The notes: generated by a model from the letters alone, not told the origin. DNA of 64,000 nt from Clostridium vincentii (GCF_002995745.1 NZ_PVXQ01000004.1:1-64000), one strand, 5' to 3'; shown: positions 54,041-63,032, counted from the stretch's first letter. Numbers and translations are program-made.

Positions 54041-54077
54041 ATGCAGTTGATATAAATTTCTTTATATCAACTGCATA
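54041..54077. terminator. bidirectional terminator, activase and lon
   Basis: A 16-bp stem, ATGCAGTTGATATAAA with TTTATATCAACTGCAT, around a short loop, lies between the two convergent genes. Confidence 0.85.
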
Positions 54078-54085
54078 AGTCTTAT

Positions 54086-56473
54086 TTATATTTGGTTTAG
54101 ATTGAAAACTCCTTCTGTAGATCCACTTGGATTAAATACATGCTCTACTCTAGGTAATGATATTCCCAAGGTTTCCCTAAGAACATCCTCTACAGTTTCT
54201 ACTGTTAAAATAGTTAACTGACTCTTAACCTCTTCTGGCACATCCTTTAGATCTATTAAATTATCCTTTGGAATTAATATTTTTGTTATTCCAGCTCTTT
54301 GAGCTCCGAGTAATTTTTCCTTAAGACCTCCTATTGGAAGTACTGCTCCCCTTAATGTAATTTCTCCTGTCATTGCAAGTTTTGGATTTACCTTTATACC
54401 TGTAACAAGGGATGCAAGGGCAGTAAATAATGTAATTCCAGCTGATGGCCCATCTTTAGGTACAGATCCTGACGGAACATGTATATGTAGATCTCTTTCC
54501 TTAAAGTTTATAACATTTATTGGTAATCTTGACTTCAAAAGACTTAAAGAAATCTTTGCAGATTCTTTCATAACATCTCCTAATTGACCCGTTAAAGTAA
54601 CTTGTCCACTCCCTACCATATCAGTAGCTTCAATGAAGAGTATCTCTCCCCCTACAGCTGTCCAAGCTAAGCCTGTCACAACCCCCGGTGGATTATCCTT
54701 TTGAGCCTTATCATGACTTGAAACCTTTCTTCCAAGCAAATCATCTAGTTTATCCACAGTAACTTTAAATGGTAATTCTACCTTGTTAGATACAATTTTC
54801 TCTGATGTAACTCTTGCAAGTGTAGCCAACTGTTTTTTAAGACCTCGAACTCCAGCTTCTTGAGTATATTCACTAATAATTTTTTCCATAGCTTCATCTT
54901 CTACTACTAATTGATCTTTATTCAATCCATGTTCTTCAAGTATTGAAGACATTAAATGATTTTTACCAATATGAAATTTTTCATTCATAGTATAACTAGA
55001 TATTGGGATTATTTCCATTCTATCTAATAAAGGTCTAGAAATATTATCTAAGGAGTTAGCTGTAGCTATAAAAAACACCTCTGATAAGTCATATGGTAAA
55101 TCTAAATAATGATCAGTAAAGCTATTATTTTGTTCTGGGTCTAGTACCTCAAGTAATGCACTTGCGGGATCTCCATTATATCCTGTCATTAATTTATCTA
55201 CTTCATCTAAAACCATAACTGGATTTCTTTCTCCTGCCTTCTTAATGCTTTGAAGAATTCTTCCTGGCATTGCTCCTATATAAGTTCTTCTATGCCCTCT
55301 AATTTCAGCTTCATCACGTATACCGCCTAGACTTAATCTTATATACTTTCTATCAAGTGCTTCAGCAATACTTTTACCTAAGCTTGTTTTTCCAGTTCCA
55401 GGAGGTCCGACTAGTAATAAAATAGAACCTTTTTTGTCCTTTTTAAGTTGCATAACTGCTAAATGTTGTATTATTCTATCCTTTACCTTTTCAAGTCCAT
55501 AATGCTGTTCATCTAAAATACGTCTTGCTTGTCCTAAATCAATGGCTTTAGGTTCACTCTTTTTCCACGGAAGTTTAACTAATAGATCTAAATAGCTACG
55601 TATAATATTGTAGTCAGAACTATTTGGACTTTGACTTTCTAACTTTTCTAATTCCTCAAGTGCAACTTCCTTTATTTCAATTGGCATTTGAGCCTCTTCA
55701 ATCTTAGTTAAATAATTTTTGTCTTTTTTAGCACCCTTACTTTTGCCTTCATTTAGTTCAGTTTGAATAACTTTTAATTGTTCTCTTAGAACTGATTCTC
55801 TATAACTTTTGTTAGCTTTTTCTGTTAACTTCTCTGCCATCTCAAATTGCAATTTCAAAGTTTCTTTTTGTTTCAAGATGTAATCCATAAATTTTAGACT
55901 TCTCTCTTTTAATGATTTAGTTTCTATTAAATCATACTTTTCCTTGTTTGAAAGTGGCATAAATTGAGTAAGATAACCTATAATTTTATTTAGATCTGTT
56001 TGTTCCTCTACGGTTGTCATAAACTCATCTGCGCCCTTGAAATTCTTACTAACTTCACGAGTAATTTTTTTAATATATTCAACTATTTCTTCTTGACTCT
56101 CTTTTGTAAGATCACTAACATCTGATGCAAACTCAAATTCTGCGCTAATAAAATTATCACTCACATTAAGTCCTTTAATTTCTACTCTATCTAACACTTC
56201 AATTTTTGCTTCATATCCTTTTTCTGTTTTTTCAATCTCGTTTAAATTAAAAGATACTCCAATACTATTAAAATCTTCCTCTTTTAGCTGACTTTGATTA
56301 AAATTTTGCTTCAAAGATAATGCAATACTAACTTGATCTTCTTTAGCTAAATTTTCAAGTTCTCTTTCACTGATGTTATTTAATTTCAGGGTATAAGTCA
56401 TTCCTGGTAATAAAACTATACCAGCTACAGTAATTACCATTCCTTCTTTATTATTTTTATCTAAGTTCATCAT
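54086..56473 (-). CDS. lon: ATP-dependent protease Lon
   Basis: About 795 residues. An N-terminal substrate-binding domain with a coiled coil (roughly residues 185-270), the AAA+ module with Walker A GPPGTGKTS, Walker B VMVLDEVDKL and sensor region, and a C-terminal protease domain with the catalytic serine in PKDGPSAGIT and lysine in GGLKEKLLGAQRAG. It degrades damaged and regulatory proteins in the cytoplasm. The frame is open to 56500, but AAAGGA fits ATG 56473. A TetR-type operator lies at 56496-56520, shared in sequence with the upstream tetR gene. Confidence 0.95.
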   Translation of the reverse strand: MMNLDKNNKEGMVITVAGIVLLPGMTYTLKLNNISERELENLAKEDQVSIALSLKQNFNQSQLKEEDFNSIGVSFNLNEIEKTEKGYEAKIEVLDRVEIKGLNVSDNFISAEFEFASDVSDLTKESQEEIVEYIKKITREVSKNFKGADEFMTTVEEQTDLNKIIGYLTQFMPLSNKEKYDLIETKSLKERSLKFMDYILKQKETLKLQFEMAEKLTEKANKSYRESVLREQLKVIQTELNEGKSKGAKKDKNYLTKIEEAQMPIEIKEVALEELEKLESQSPNSSDYNIIRSYLDLLVKLPWKKSEPKAIDLGQARRILDEQHYGLEKVKDRIIQHLAVMQLKKDKKGSILLLVGPPGTGKTSLGKSIAEALDRKYIRLSLGGIRDEAEIRGHRRTYIGAMPGRILQSIKKAGERNPVMVLDEVDKLMTGYNGDPASALLEVLDPEQNNSFTDHYLDLPYDLSEVFFIATANSLDNISRPLLDRMEIIPISSYTMNEKFHIGKNHLMSSILEEHGLNKDQLVVEDEAMEKIISEYTQEAGVRGLKKQLATLARVTSEKIVSNKVELPFKVTVDKLDDLLGRKVSSHDKAQKDNPPGVVTGLAWTAVGGEILFIEATDMVGSGQVTLTGQLGDVMKESAKISLSLLKSRLPINVINFKERDLHIHVPSGSVPKDGPSAGITLFTALASLVTGIKVNPKLAMTGEITLRGAVLPIGGLKEKLLGAQRAGITKILIPKDNLIDLKDVPEEVKSQLTILTVETVEDVLRETLGISLPRVEHVFNPSGSTEGVFNLNQI

Positions 56474-56495
56474 TATAATCATCCTTTCTTTTAAT

Positions 56496-56520
56496 AACAT
56501 TCATAAGTGAATGTTCGTTT
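56496..56520 (-). promoter_or_regulatory. operator upstream of lon
   Basis: AACATTCA (56496-56503) and TGAATGTT (56508-56515) form a perfect 8-bp inverted repeat. On the minus strand AAACGAACATTCACTTA (56520-56504) matches 14 of 17 bases of the motif upstream of the neighbouring tetR gene. Confidence 0.6.
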
Positions 56521-56597
56521 AATTATTTATCTAATAACAGCGAGATATTTCTGCGATTATTTCTTCACAAAATTTTCTCGCTTTAATAACTCTTTTT

Positions 56598-57161
56598 TTA
56601 TACTAGTAAAGCATCCTGAACAATCCTAATCATTTCTTTTAGTAATTCAAGCTGTTGAGCTTGTCCAATACATGGCTTAGTTGCAATGGATTTTATTGGA
56701 TAAAAAAGTATTGCTATCAAATTTTCGTTTCTAAAATCTTTAAACACTTTTTTTATTTTCATATCTTCCAATAAATTATTTAAAATAGTGATACCCCTTC
56801 GTTCTGAACATTGATTTGCTAGAGCTGGACAACTTGAAAATTGATCTACAAAGTGAAAAATTTCACCATTTTCTTGAATGTAAGTGTAATATCCTGTGAC
56901 TAGTATTTCAATAAGCTGTCGTCCATCCATGTCATTATCAAGCTTACTAAGTAAATAATCGAAGATTTCTTCCGAATACTCAAGATATATGTCCTGAAGC
57001 ATTACTTCTTTATTTTCATAATAAATATAAACTGTGGCTGGAGAAATTCCTGCTTCTTTAGCAATTTTTGAAATAGAAGTACCATGAAAGCCTTGTTCAA
57101 GTATTAACTTAATAACTGCTTCTTTTATCTTCTTCTCTTTCTCATCATCTTTTCTTCTCAC
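56598..57161 (-). CDS. TetR-family transcriptional regulator
   Basis: A 187-residue repressor. The N-terminal helix-turn-helix is clear (KEAVIKLILEQGFHGTSISKIAKEAGIS followed by PATVYIYYENKE, residues 12-50), with a helical ligand domain after it whose ligand cannot be guessed. GTG 57170 is in frame, but AGAGGTG lies eight bases ahead of GTG 57161. A palindrome of the TetR type lies 26 bases upstream and the same motif recurs ahead of lon, so lon and tetR itself are the likely targets. Confidence 0.88.
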   Translation of the reverse strand: MRRKDDEKEKKIKEAVIKLILEQGFHGTSISKIAKEAGISPATVYIYYENKEVMLQDIYLEYSEEIFDYLLSKLDNDMDGRQLIEILVTGYYTYIQENGEIFHFVDQFSSCPALANQCSERRGITILNNLLEDMKIKKVFKDFRNENLIAILFYPIKSIATKPCIGQAQQLELLKEMIRIVQDALLV

Positions 57162-57186
57162 TGTGAACACCTCTATTATATTCTAT

Positions 57187-57208
57187 AATAAACGACCGTT
57201 CATTTATT
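57187..57208. promoter_or_regulatory. operator upstream of tetR
   Basis: A 22-bp near-perfect palindrome (57187-57208) with outer arms AATAAA/TTTATT and two mismatched pairs. Its core AAACGACCGTTCATTTA (57190-57206) recurs with three changes upstream of lon. Confidence 0.65.
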
Positions 57209-57343
57209 GTCAAGTGCTTTGCCATATTAATAATTTCTTCTATGATGCTATTCCCCAGATGTTCTATATGAGACTTTCATTTTGCAACACTTCTATTGTA
57301 TACTAGACTTACCCTAATAAAAACAAAAGAAATGAGTGATATG

Positions 57344-58132
57344 ATGATAAAACTAATAGTAACAGACATGGATGGTACCTTATTGAATCAAGAAGGGAAA
57401 CTTCCAAAAGATTTTTTTAGCACTTTAGATAAATTAAAAGCTAAAAACATAAAATTTGTAGTAGCTAGCGGACGCCCCTATGTTACTCTTCATAACAATT
57501 TTGATCCGATATCTGATGAGTTAGATTTTATATGTGATAATGGAGCTTTCATAGTTGAGAATGGACAAGTTGCCAGTATAGCCATTATGGACAAGACTAA
57601 GGTAAATGAAATTATAAAATTTTACGATAATATTCCTGATATTGAAATTGTCCTTTGTGGAATTAAAAACGCTTACCATCATAGTTTATCTACTGACTTT
57701 GCGAAAGAAATAGACAAATATTATCTTAAATATGAAACTATTGACGATCTTACAACTGTTGATGATGATATTTTCAAGGTATCAATTTGTAATTTAAATG
57801 GTTCAGCTACTAATTGTTACAAAGTTTTAGAACCAATATTTAATGAATATTTTAATATAGTAGTTTCCGGAGCGACCTGGGTAGATCTAATGAGGAAAGG
57901 TATTAATAAAGGCTCTGCTCTAGAGAAAATTCAGAAAGATGAAGGCATATCATATGAAGAGACTATGGTTTTTGGAGATTTCTATAATGACGTAGAAATG
58001 CTTGGGAAAGCACACTATAGCTTTGTTATGGAAAATGCTAATGACGACATGAAGCAATATGGAAATTTCATAGCTAAGAGAAATACTGAAAATGGAGTTA
58101 TCAAAGCTATTGAAAAATATGTTTTAAAATAA
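57344..58132 (+). CDS. Cof-type HAD phosphatase
   Basis: About 262 residues. The HAD nucleophile lies in VTDMDGTLLNQEG, motif II in VVASGRPY, and motifs III-IV in MRKGINKGSALEKI and VFGDFYNDVEML, the Cof/YidA layout with a C2 cap. Members dephosphorylate sugar phosphates or cofactors such as pyridoxal phosphate or FMN. Two adjacent ATGs (57341, 57344) are possible; the frame is open from 57296 but the ribosome site GAGTGAT favours these. Confidence 0.9.
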   Translation: MIKLIVTDMDGTLLNQEGKLPKDFFSTLDKLKAKNIKFVVASGRPYVTLHNNFDPISDELDFICDNGAFIVENGQVASIAIMDKTKVNEIIKFYDNIPDIEIVLCGIKNAYHHSLSTDFAKEIDKYYLKYETIDDLTTVDDDIFKVSICNLNGSATNCYKVLEPIFNEYFNIVVSGATWVDLMRKGINKGSALEKIQKDEGISYEETMVFGDFYNDVEMLGKAHYSFVMENANDDMKQYGNFIAKRNTENGVIKAIEKYVLK

Positions 58133-58133
58133 A

Positions 58134-58170
58134 AAAACAGGACACAAACTTAATTGTGTCCTGTTTTATT
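58134..58170 (+). terminator. terminator of the HAD gene
   Basis: A perfect 14-bp stem, AAAACAGGACACAA (58134-58147) with TTGTGTCCTGTTTT (58154-58167), directly after the stop codon and followed by T-rich sequence. Confidence 0.9.
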
Positions 58171-58245
58171 TTATCCAAATACCTTATTAGCATTCAATAT
58201 CCCTTTGTCATCAAAAACTTTTTTTACACTTCTTATAAGACTAAA
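58171..58245 (-). pseudogene. C-terminal remnant of a GlcD-like FAD oxidase
   Basis: The minus strand reads SLIRSVKKVFDDKGILNANK followed by VFG and a stop at 58173-58171. This is the conserved C-terminus of GlcD-type FAD-linked 2-hydroxyacid dehydrogenases (compare the family pattern K-x2-FDPx-ILNPGK). Only about 24 residues remain; an in-frame TAG (58248-58246) and the end of the next gene lie immediately above. The body of the gene is gone. Confidence 0.6.
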
Positions 58246-59203
58246 CTATTCTATTTCTTCTTTCTCCTTTATAATAAGCCCGAATATTCTCAATTAAATC
58301 AGAAAACAATCTATTTCTAGCCTCAACACTTGCCCAAGCTATATGAGGTGTTAGAACAATTTTGTCCTTATTTTTAACCTGTAGCAAAGGATTATCTAAA
58401 GACATTGGTTCAACAGAAAACACATCTAGGGCAGCTCCTGCAATAATTCCTTCATCAATGGCTCTTGCTAAATCCTTATCGACAACTATAGGACCTCTTC
58501 CCATGTTAACAAGAACAGCTTCTTTTTTCATTTTTTTTAAATTATTATAGTTAAATAACCCTTGAGTATTATTATTTAAAGGTGCGTGAATCGAAATTAT
58601 ATCGCAATTTGCAAGTAATTCTTCTAGTTCAACTCTTTCATAATCATAATTATTATTTATACCTGAAGTTGAATAGTATACAACCTTTGCTCCAAAGGCA
58701 TCAGCTATTTTAGCAACCTTTTTACCTATAGCTCCAAGACCTATTATTCCCCAAACTTTGCCTTCAATATCATTATATGGTTTATCCAAATTCGTGAACA
58801 TTCCACTCTTTGAATATTCTCCACTCTTAACAAAATTATCATAATAAGCTATCTTATTATAAAGGTGTAGCAATGTGGCAAAAGTGTGTTGAGCAACAGT
58901 TGGAGTTGAATAACCAGCTACATTTGTAACTGCTATCCTTTTATCTTTTGCATAATTAATACCTATATTATTGTACCCTGTAGCTGTTTCACATATTAAT
59001 TCTAGTTTATCAGCATTCTCCATTACATCTTTATTTAATAAAAGCTTATTTGTCAAAACTATAGACGCATTCTTTATTCTTTCTTTAACATCGCAATTTT
59101 CGGTTTTATCATAATATACTACATTTCCAAATTCTTTTAGTTTATCAAAATCAACATTCCCTATTGTAATTCCATCTAATACTACTATTTCCTTCAAGTT
59201 CAT
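58241..59203 (-). CDS. D-2-hydroxyacid dehydrogenase (glycerate/hydroxypyruvate reductase-like)
   Basis: A 320-residue NAD-dependent enzyme. The Rossmann motif GIIGLGAIGKKVA is at about 144-156, the catalytic Arg in NMGRGPIV, Glu in the DVFSVEP loop, and His in LTPHIAWAS. It reduces glyoxylate, hydroxypyruvate or related 2-oxoacids. ATAAGGGGGAAA fits ATG 59203; ATG 59236 would add eleven poorly conserved residues. A fragment of a GlcD-type 2-hydroxyacid oxidase lies directly downstream, a functionally related leftover. Confidence 0.9.
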   Translation of the reverse strand: MNLKEIVVLDGITIGNVDFDKLKEFGNVVYYDKTENCDVKERIKNASIVLTNKLLLNKDVMENADKLELICETATGYNNIGINYAKDKRIAVTNVAGYSTPTVAQHTFATLLHLYNKIAYYDNFVKSGEYSKSGMFTNLDKPYNDIEGKVWGIIGLGAIGKKVAKIADAFGAKVVYYSTSGINNNYDYERVELEELLANCDIISIHAPLNNNTQGLFNYNNLKKMKKEAVLVNMGRGPIVVDKDLARAIDEGIIAGAALDVFSVEPMSLDNPLLQVKNKDKIVLTPHIAWASVEARNRLFSDLIENIRAYYKGERRNRIV

Positions 59204-59341
59204 GATATTTTCCCCCTTATTTTCTACTAATTTCATAATAACCTAAAGGTATATTTTTGTAAACGTACAACCATTAGGACTTTTCATTCTTTATTTGATA
59301 TAATACTAGAGTATTAATTTAAAATTGAAAGGAGAATTCCG

Positions 59342-60208
59342 ATGTTTATTATTTGTTATGAAATGTCTTCAGATAAAGTTGAGGCTGCTATTGAATTACT
59401 TCAAATTAATGATATTTATGATGCTTTCTACGAAAGTGCTTTAGAGATAACTACTGACGAAAATGGTTATGGTTACACAGAAAAGGAAGAAGAAGATATA
59501 ACCCTTAAGGTAGCCTTTGAAAGCAAAAATGAGGATTTAGAGGATTTAGAAATATTTATGAATAAAGTTACTTCTTTAGTTGGTAAAAAACCCTTTGATG
59601 TTTTTGAAGAGTCTTCCAACTATGAAGATTTCTCCATGCCCGCTATTCACATAGATGATAATTGGGTTCTAGCTTCCCCTGATGAGGAGTTTGAAGGTAA
59701 AAATAAAATTAATTTTGTCTCTCAAGGGGCCTTTGGTACAGGTCTTCACGAAACTACTCAAGACCTTTTAAAAATCATATTATCAAAGGATTTCTCCAAC
59801 AAAAGAATATTAGATATAGGAACTGGCTCTGGTATACTTTCTTTAGCTACTGCTATAAAGGGGGCAAGTGAAGTTATCGCCCTTGATATACGAGATGTTG
59901 CTGATGAAGTATTACTTAATGCTTCCTTAAATAATATTAATACCATCAGACCTGTTATTGGAGATGTTCTAGCGAAAGAAGTCACTATAGAAGGTATTTT
60001 TGATTGGATATATATAAATATCGGCGGTGAAGAAACTCATATGTTTATGGATCTAATTAAAGAACATCTTAAAGAGGATGGGTACCTCTTAGTATCCGGC
60101 TTGGTTGAATGGAGCTTCAATAAAGTCTCTGATATGATTGAAAGCTATGGATACACACTTGTTGAAAAGCACCAAAGTAAAGAATGGGTTACAGCTATAT
60201 ATAAGTAA
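59342..60208 (+). CDS. prmA: ribosomal protein L11 methyltransferase-like protein (PrmA)
   Basis: A 288-residue SAM-dependent methyltransferase. After an N-terminal alpha/beta substrate-binding domain come FVSQGAFGTGLHETTQ, the SAM motif LDIGTGSGILSLATA (about 155-169), and VIALDIRDVADEVLLNA. The PrmA motif NGTGLHxTT is recognisable as FGTGLHETT. The usual motif IV (NI) reads NIGGEE. L11 methylation is the expected role, but the divergence leaves some doubt. AAAGGAGAA precedes the ATG. Confidence 0.8.
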   Translation: MFIICYEMSSDKVEAAIELLQINDIYDAFYESALEITTDENGYGYTEKEEEDITLKVAFESKNEDLEDLEIFMNKVTSLVGKKPFDVFEESSNYEDFSMPAIHIDDNWVLASPDEEFEGKNKINFVSQGAFGTGLHETTQDLLKIILSKDFSNKRILDIGTGSGILSLATAIKGASEVIALDIRDVADEVLLNASLNNINTIRPVIGDVLAKEVTIEGIFDWIYINIGGEETHMFMDLIKEHLKEDGYLLVSGLVEWSFNKVSDMIESYGYTLVEKHQSKEWVTAIYK

Positions 60209-60220
60209 AAAAAGATTAAA

Positions 60221-60250
60221 TAAGAGGGCACTTTTCAGTGCCCTCTTAAA
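60221..60250. terminator. bidirectional terminator
   Basis: A perfect 12-bp stem, TAAGAGGGCACT (60221-60232) with AGTGCCCTCTTA (60237-60248), around a TTTC loop. It serves prmA and the convergent small membrane-protein gene, whose last codons it overlaps. Confidence 0.88.
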
Positions 60251-60659
60251 TTACATCTTTTTTATTTTCTCTCCTAGTTATCTCCTCTTCTTCTAACAAC
60301 TTTCTATACATCTTTTTCTTTTTATTGTCAATCTTCCTCCCCAAAACAATTATTTCAGTCTTTAACCTTATATCATTTATTATCTTCCTATTTATATCTT
60401 CTTCTTTGATACGACGCTTGTCCATATCAGTCACAAACATAATAGAAAAAATAGCCCACATAATTCCCATTATGATAGCTATTCCACCAGCTATTATTGC
60501 ACTATCTATAGATGGTAGTTTATTAACTCGTTTATTATATGAAAAAGATGTTATCCCTACAAAAACAGTAAAAATAGAAGCGAATTTTACTACATTCCAT
60601 TTGCTTATTCTGATTTTATTTACATATTTTTTAATTACTTTATCAATAAATTTCATCAT
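60246..60659 (-). CDS. hypothetical two-helix membrane protein
   Basis: A 137-residue protein with two hydrophobic segments (about 25-41 and 54-77) between a basic N-terminus and a long, highly charged C-terminal helix (KRRIKEEDINRKIINDI and RKLLEEEEITRRENKK). I do not recognise the family. It is the first gene after rnpB in the leftward direction but has its own upstream gap. Confidence 0.65.
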   Translation of the reverse strand: MMKFIDKVIKKYVNKIRISKWNVVKFASIFTVFVGITSFSYNKRVNKLPSIDSAIIAGGIAIIMGIMWAIFSIMFVTDMDKRRIKEEDINRKIINDIRLKTEIIVLGRKIDNKKKKMYRKLLEEEEITRRENKKDVI

Positions 60660-60737
60660 ACAATTCTACCTTCCTTCTTGTTGTTCCTGACTAATTATAC
60701 CATTTAATTCTTATTTTGTCATTTTTATATAATAAAA

Positions 60738-60770
60738 GAAGAACACTTGGTATTAACCAAGTGTTCTTCA
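60738..60770 (-). terminator. terminator of rnpB
   Basis: A perfect 14-bp stem, 60738-60751 with 60756-60769, with an ATTA loop. On the minus strand TTTTATTAT follows. It starts right after the RNase P RNA. Confidence 0.92.
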
Positions 60771-61118
60771 TGTTACGAGATAAGCCGTAAGCGGGGTCCT
60801 GTCGTGGGCAATCATCTATCTAGACCTACCGTTGCCGATAGGTTCAAGCGACGCACCCGGAGGCGGAGCGGGCAACTCCAAAAAGCCTCTCTATTCGGTC
60901 TTGCTCCAAGTGGGGTTTACATAGCCGTGAAGTCGCCATCACGCTGGTGAGCTCTTACCTCGCCTTTCCACCCTTACCTACAAAGTAGGCGGTATATCTC
61001 TGTTGCACTATCCTTCAAGTCACCTCGACTGGACGTTATCCAGCACCCTGCCCTGTGGAGCCCCGACTTTCCTCTCCTAGCTCAAGGCTAGAAGCGATTG
61101 CCTGTCTTACTCGCAAGA
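60771..61118 (-). ncRNA. rnpB: RNase P RNA
   Basis: About 345 bases on the minus strand with the conserved blocks of bacterial RNase P: GAGGAAAGTCGGGGCTCC near the 5' end, ACAGAGATATACCGCC, GGTAAGAGCTCACCAGC, GTAAACCCCACTTGGAGCAA, and the 3' GGACCCCGCTTACGGCTTAT. The ends pair as P1 (TTGCGAGTAAG with CTTATCTCGTAA). It is the catalytic RNA that trims tRNA 5' leaders. The layout is the ancestral (A-like) type. The single open frame across it is spurious. Confidence 0.95.
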
Positions 61119-61121
61119 CCT

Positions 61122-61150
61122 ATAATATCATATTATAGTACACATTACAA
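61122..61150 (-). promoter_or_regulatory. rnpB promoter
   Basis: On the minus strand TTGTAA (61150-61145), a 17-base spacer and TATTAT (61127-61122) place the transcription start at about 61116, exactly where the RNase P RNA P1 stem begins. Confidence 0.65.
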
Positions 61151-61162
61151 GTCATCTTTTTT

Positions 61163-61369
61163 CTAAGGTAGAAATATAAAAAGTAATACAAGTAATATAA
61201 GTACTATTAATCCATATAATCCAACTCCTGAAATCAATAAAGTAATAAACAGTCCAACCAAAGCACACCATTTAAAGGGACTTAGCAAATGGAAAATAGC
61301 TAATTTTCTCCATCTATTTAAGTAATTATTATTACAATTGTCCCAGCCATCTTTAAAATTGTTAAACAT
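61163..61369 (-). CDS. small hypothetical membrane protein
   Basis: A 68-residue protein. The first 33 residues are polar and aromatic (MFNNFKDGWDNCNNNYLNRW); the last 30 are two closely spaced hydrophobic segments ending LLFIFLP. The ribosome site is modest (AAAGG close to the ATG). The composition and orderly hydrophobic profile suggest a real gene, but the family is not recognised. Confidence 0.55.
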   Translation of the reverse strand: MFNNFKDGWDNCNNNYLNRWRKLAIFHLLSPFKWCALVGLFITLLISGVGLYGLIVLILLVLLFIFLP

Positions 61370-61476
61370 ACCTTTATATTTTTTACTAATTATAGCTCAC
61401 TCCCATTTAATTGTTAATTGCTATTATTAATATAATATTCTATTATGTTTATAAATAGATGTGAATATTCTTTTTT

Positions 61477-62271
61477 TTAAAAGAATATATAGGGATCCTT
61501 ATTTACTTTAGAGTGAATAAATTCTATATCCTTAAATAATTCTTCTATTTTTTTCATAACCTTTAAAAACATAATCCATTCTGTAGAAAAATGTCCTGCA
61601 TCTATAATTGTCACTCCCATTTCCTTATAATCAAGAGCAAAATGATATGTAGTATCCCCAGTTATTATACAATCGGCTCCTAAATCTAATGCTTTAGCGA
61701 AAAAATCTTGTCCACTACCATTTATAAATGCAATTTTTTTAATCCCTTTATCTGCAACTACAGCTCTAAGACTTTTAATTAAAAGCTTTTCTTTAACTAA
61801 ATTTATAAGATCTTCAACTAGAATTTCCTCTTCAAGCTCTACTATTCTTCCTATTCCGGCCTCTTCATATCCCTTAATATTCTTATTATCTATTAATTTA
61901 CTATTTTTGAATCCTAATGACTTAACTAATTCTTCATTTATTCCACCTTTAGCTGCATCTAAATTAGTATGGCTAGAATAAATAGAAATATCGTTTTTGA
62001 TAAGTTCTATTATCTTCCATCCTTGAAGATCTTCACTTATTATTCTACTTGGTTTTCTAAATATTAAAGGATGATGGGTTATAATTAAATCCACATTGTT
62101 CTCTTTAGCTTCTTCTATTACATCTTTAGTGCAATCTAAGGCTAAAAGAATTTTTTCCACTTTCTTTTCCTCTGTACCGACCATAAGTCCCACATTATCA
62201 TAACTTTCCTGCAAAAAAGGTGGCGCTAAAATTTCCATTTCCCGTATTATGTCCCTTACATTTATCTCCAA
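61477..62271 (-). CDS. Nif3-like dinuclear metal-centre protein
   Basis: A 264-residue protein of the DUF34/NIF3 family. Metal-binding segments are visible: LIITHHPLIFRKPSRI, SSHTNLDAAKGGINEELV and DAGHFSTE, which supply the His, Asp and Glu ligands. The family forms toroidal hexamers and is often proposed to act on GTP or in cofactor repair, without firm proof. It starts two bases after the trmK stop codon, the usual neighbour in Firmicutes. Confidence 0.92.
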   Translation of the reverse strand: MEINVRDIIREMEILAPPFLQESYDNVGLMVGTEEKKVEKILLALDCTKDVIEEAKENNVDLIITHHPLIFRKPSRIISEDLQGWKIIELIKNDISIYSSHTNLDAAKGGINEELVKSLGFKNSKLIDNKNIKGYEEAGIGRIVELEEEILVEDLINLVKEKLLIKSLRAVVADKGIKKIAFINGSGQDFFAKALDLGADCIITGDTTYHFALDYKEMGVTIIDAGHFSTEWIMFLKVMKKIEELFKDIEFIHSKVNKDPYIFF

Positions 62272-62273
62272 AA

Positions 62274-62972
62274 TTACCTCATTCCTCTCTTAAACCCTTT
62301 TATATACTTAAGTTTCTTTTCAATATCTTCTTTTCTTTTCACAGCACTCTCACTATTCTCATTTAAAAACCCTAATATCTTATTATATTTTTCTTCTTTA
62401 CTCTCCAAATAAGAATTCATTAACGGATGTTTATTCTTTAAGAGCACTGGAGATATTTCATATGAAATGGGATTTAGTTCAATAACATTAGCCTTTCCAG
62501 CTTTTTTAACTTTAAATAGTTCATAATATACTCCCTCATCAAAGCATAAATCCTCATCTAATATTTCATATCCATTACAATATAAATATTCTCTAAGAAC
62601 CTCTGGATTCTGAGCCGGCTGAAGGATTAAAAATTCGAATGTAGGGACCTTATATCTATCTTTCTCCAATATTTCTTTAATAAGGTTTCCACCCATTCCC
62701 GCTATTATAACTCCTTGAACCTCACCCTTAGTAATAGTATTTAGCCCTGCCCCAAGCCTTACTTCAACTTCCTTGGAAACTCCTTCTGAAACTACATTTA
62801 ATCTTGCTTTTTTCACTGGATCTTCATTAATATCAGAGGCTATTACCCTTTCACATAAATTATTTTTTATGGCGTAAATAGGAATATATCCATGATCCGT
62901 TCCTACATCTACAATACTTCTACATTTATCTATATGATTTGCAATAAACTTGAGTCTTTTACTTAATTCCAT
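62274..62972 (-). CDS. trmK: tRNA (adenine(22)-N1)-methyltransferase
   Basis: A 232-residue SAM-dependent methyltransferase. The SAM motif IVDVGTDHGYIPI (residues 20-32), ASDINEDPVKKA, and VIIAGMGGNLIKEIL with FLILQPAQNPEVLREYL in the second half are those of TrmK, which methylates A22 in tRNA. A C-terminal coiled-coil region (KEDIEKKLKYIKGFK) fits the family. It lies between rpoD and nif3, a conserved Firmicute order. Confidence 0.93.
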   Translation of the reverse strand: MELSKRLKFIANHIDKCRSIVDVGTDHGYIPIYAIKNNLCERVIASDINEDPVKKARLNVVSEGVSKEVEVRLGAGLNTITKGEVQGVIIAGMGGNLIKEILEKDRYKVPTFEFLILQPAQNPEVLREYLYCNGYEILDEDLCFDEGVYYELFKVKKAGKANVIELNPISYEISPVLLKNKHPLMNSYLESKEEKYNKILGFLNENSESAVKRKEDIEKKLKYIKGFKRGMR

Positions 62973-62999
62973 ACTATTACCTACTCCTTAGCTAGTAAA

Positions 63000-63026
63000 A
63001 AACATCTGTCCTAAAACAGATGTCTT
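63000..63026 (-). terminator. terminator of rpoD
   Basis: ACATCTGT (63002-63009) pairs with ACAGATGT (63016-63023), followed on the minus strand by TTTTTT. It separates rpoD from trmK. Confidence 0.82.
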
Positions 63027-63032
63027 TATATA

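Noticed and set aside
56520-56598. AGCGAGA / TCTCGCT inverted repeat between lon and tetR as a heat-shock box
   Set aside because: Does not match CIRCE or CtsR sites and has no T run for a terminator.
60747-60950. 67-residue plus-strand frame
   Set aside because: Lies inside RNase P RNA on the opposite strand.
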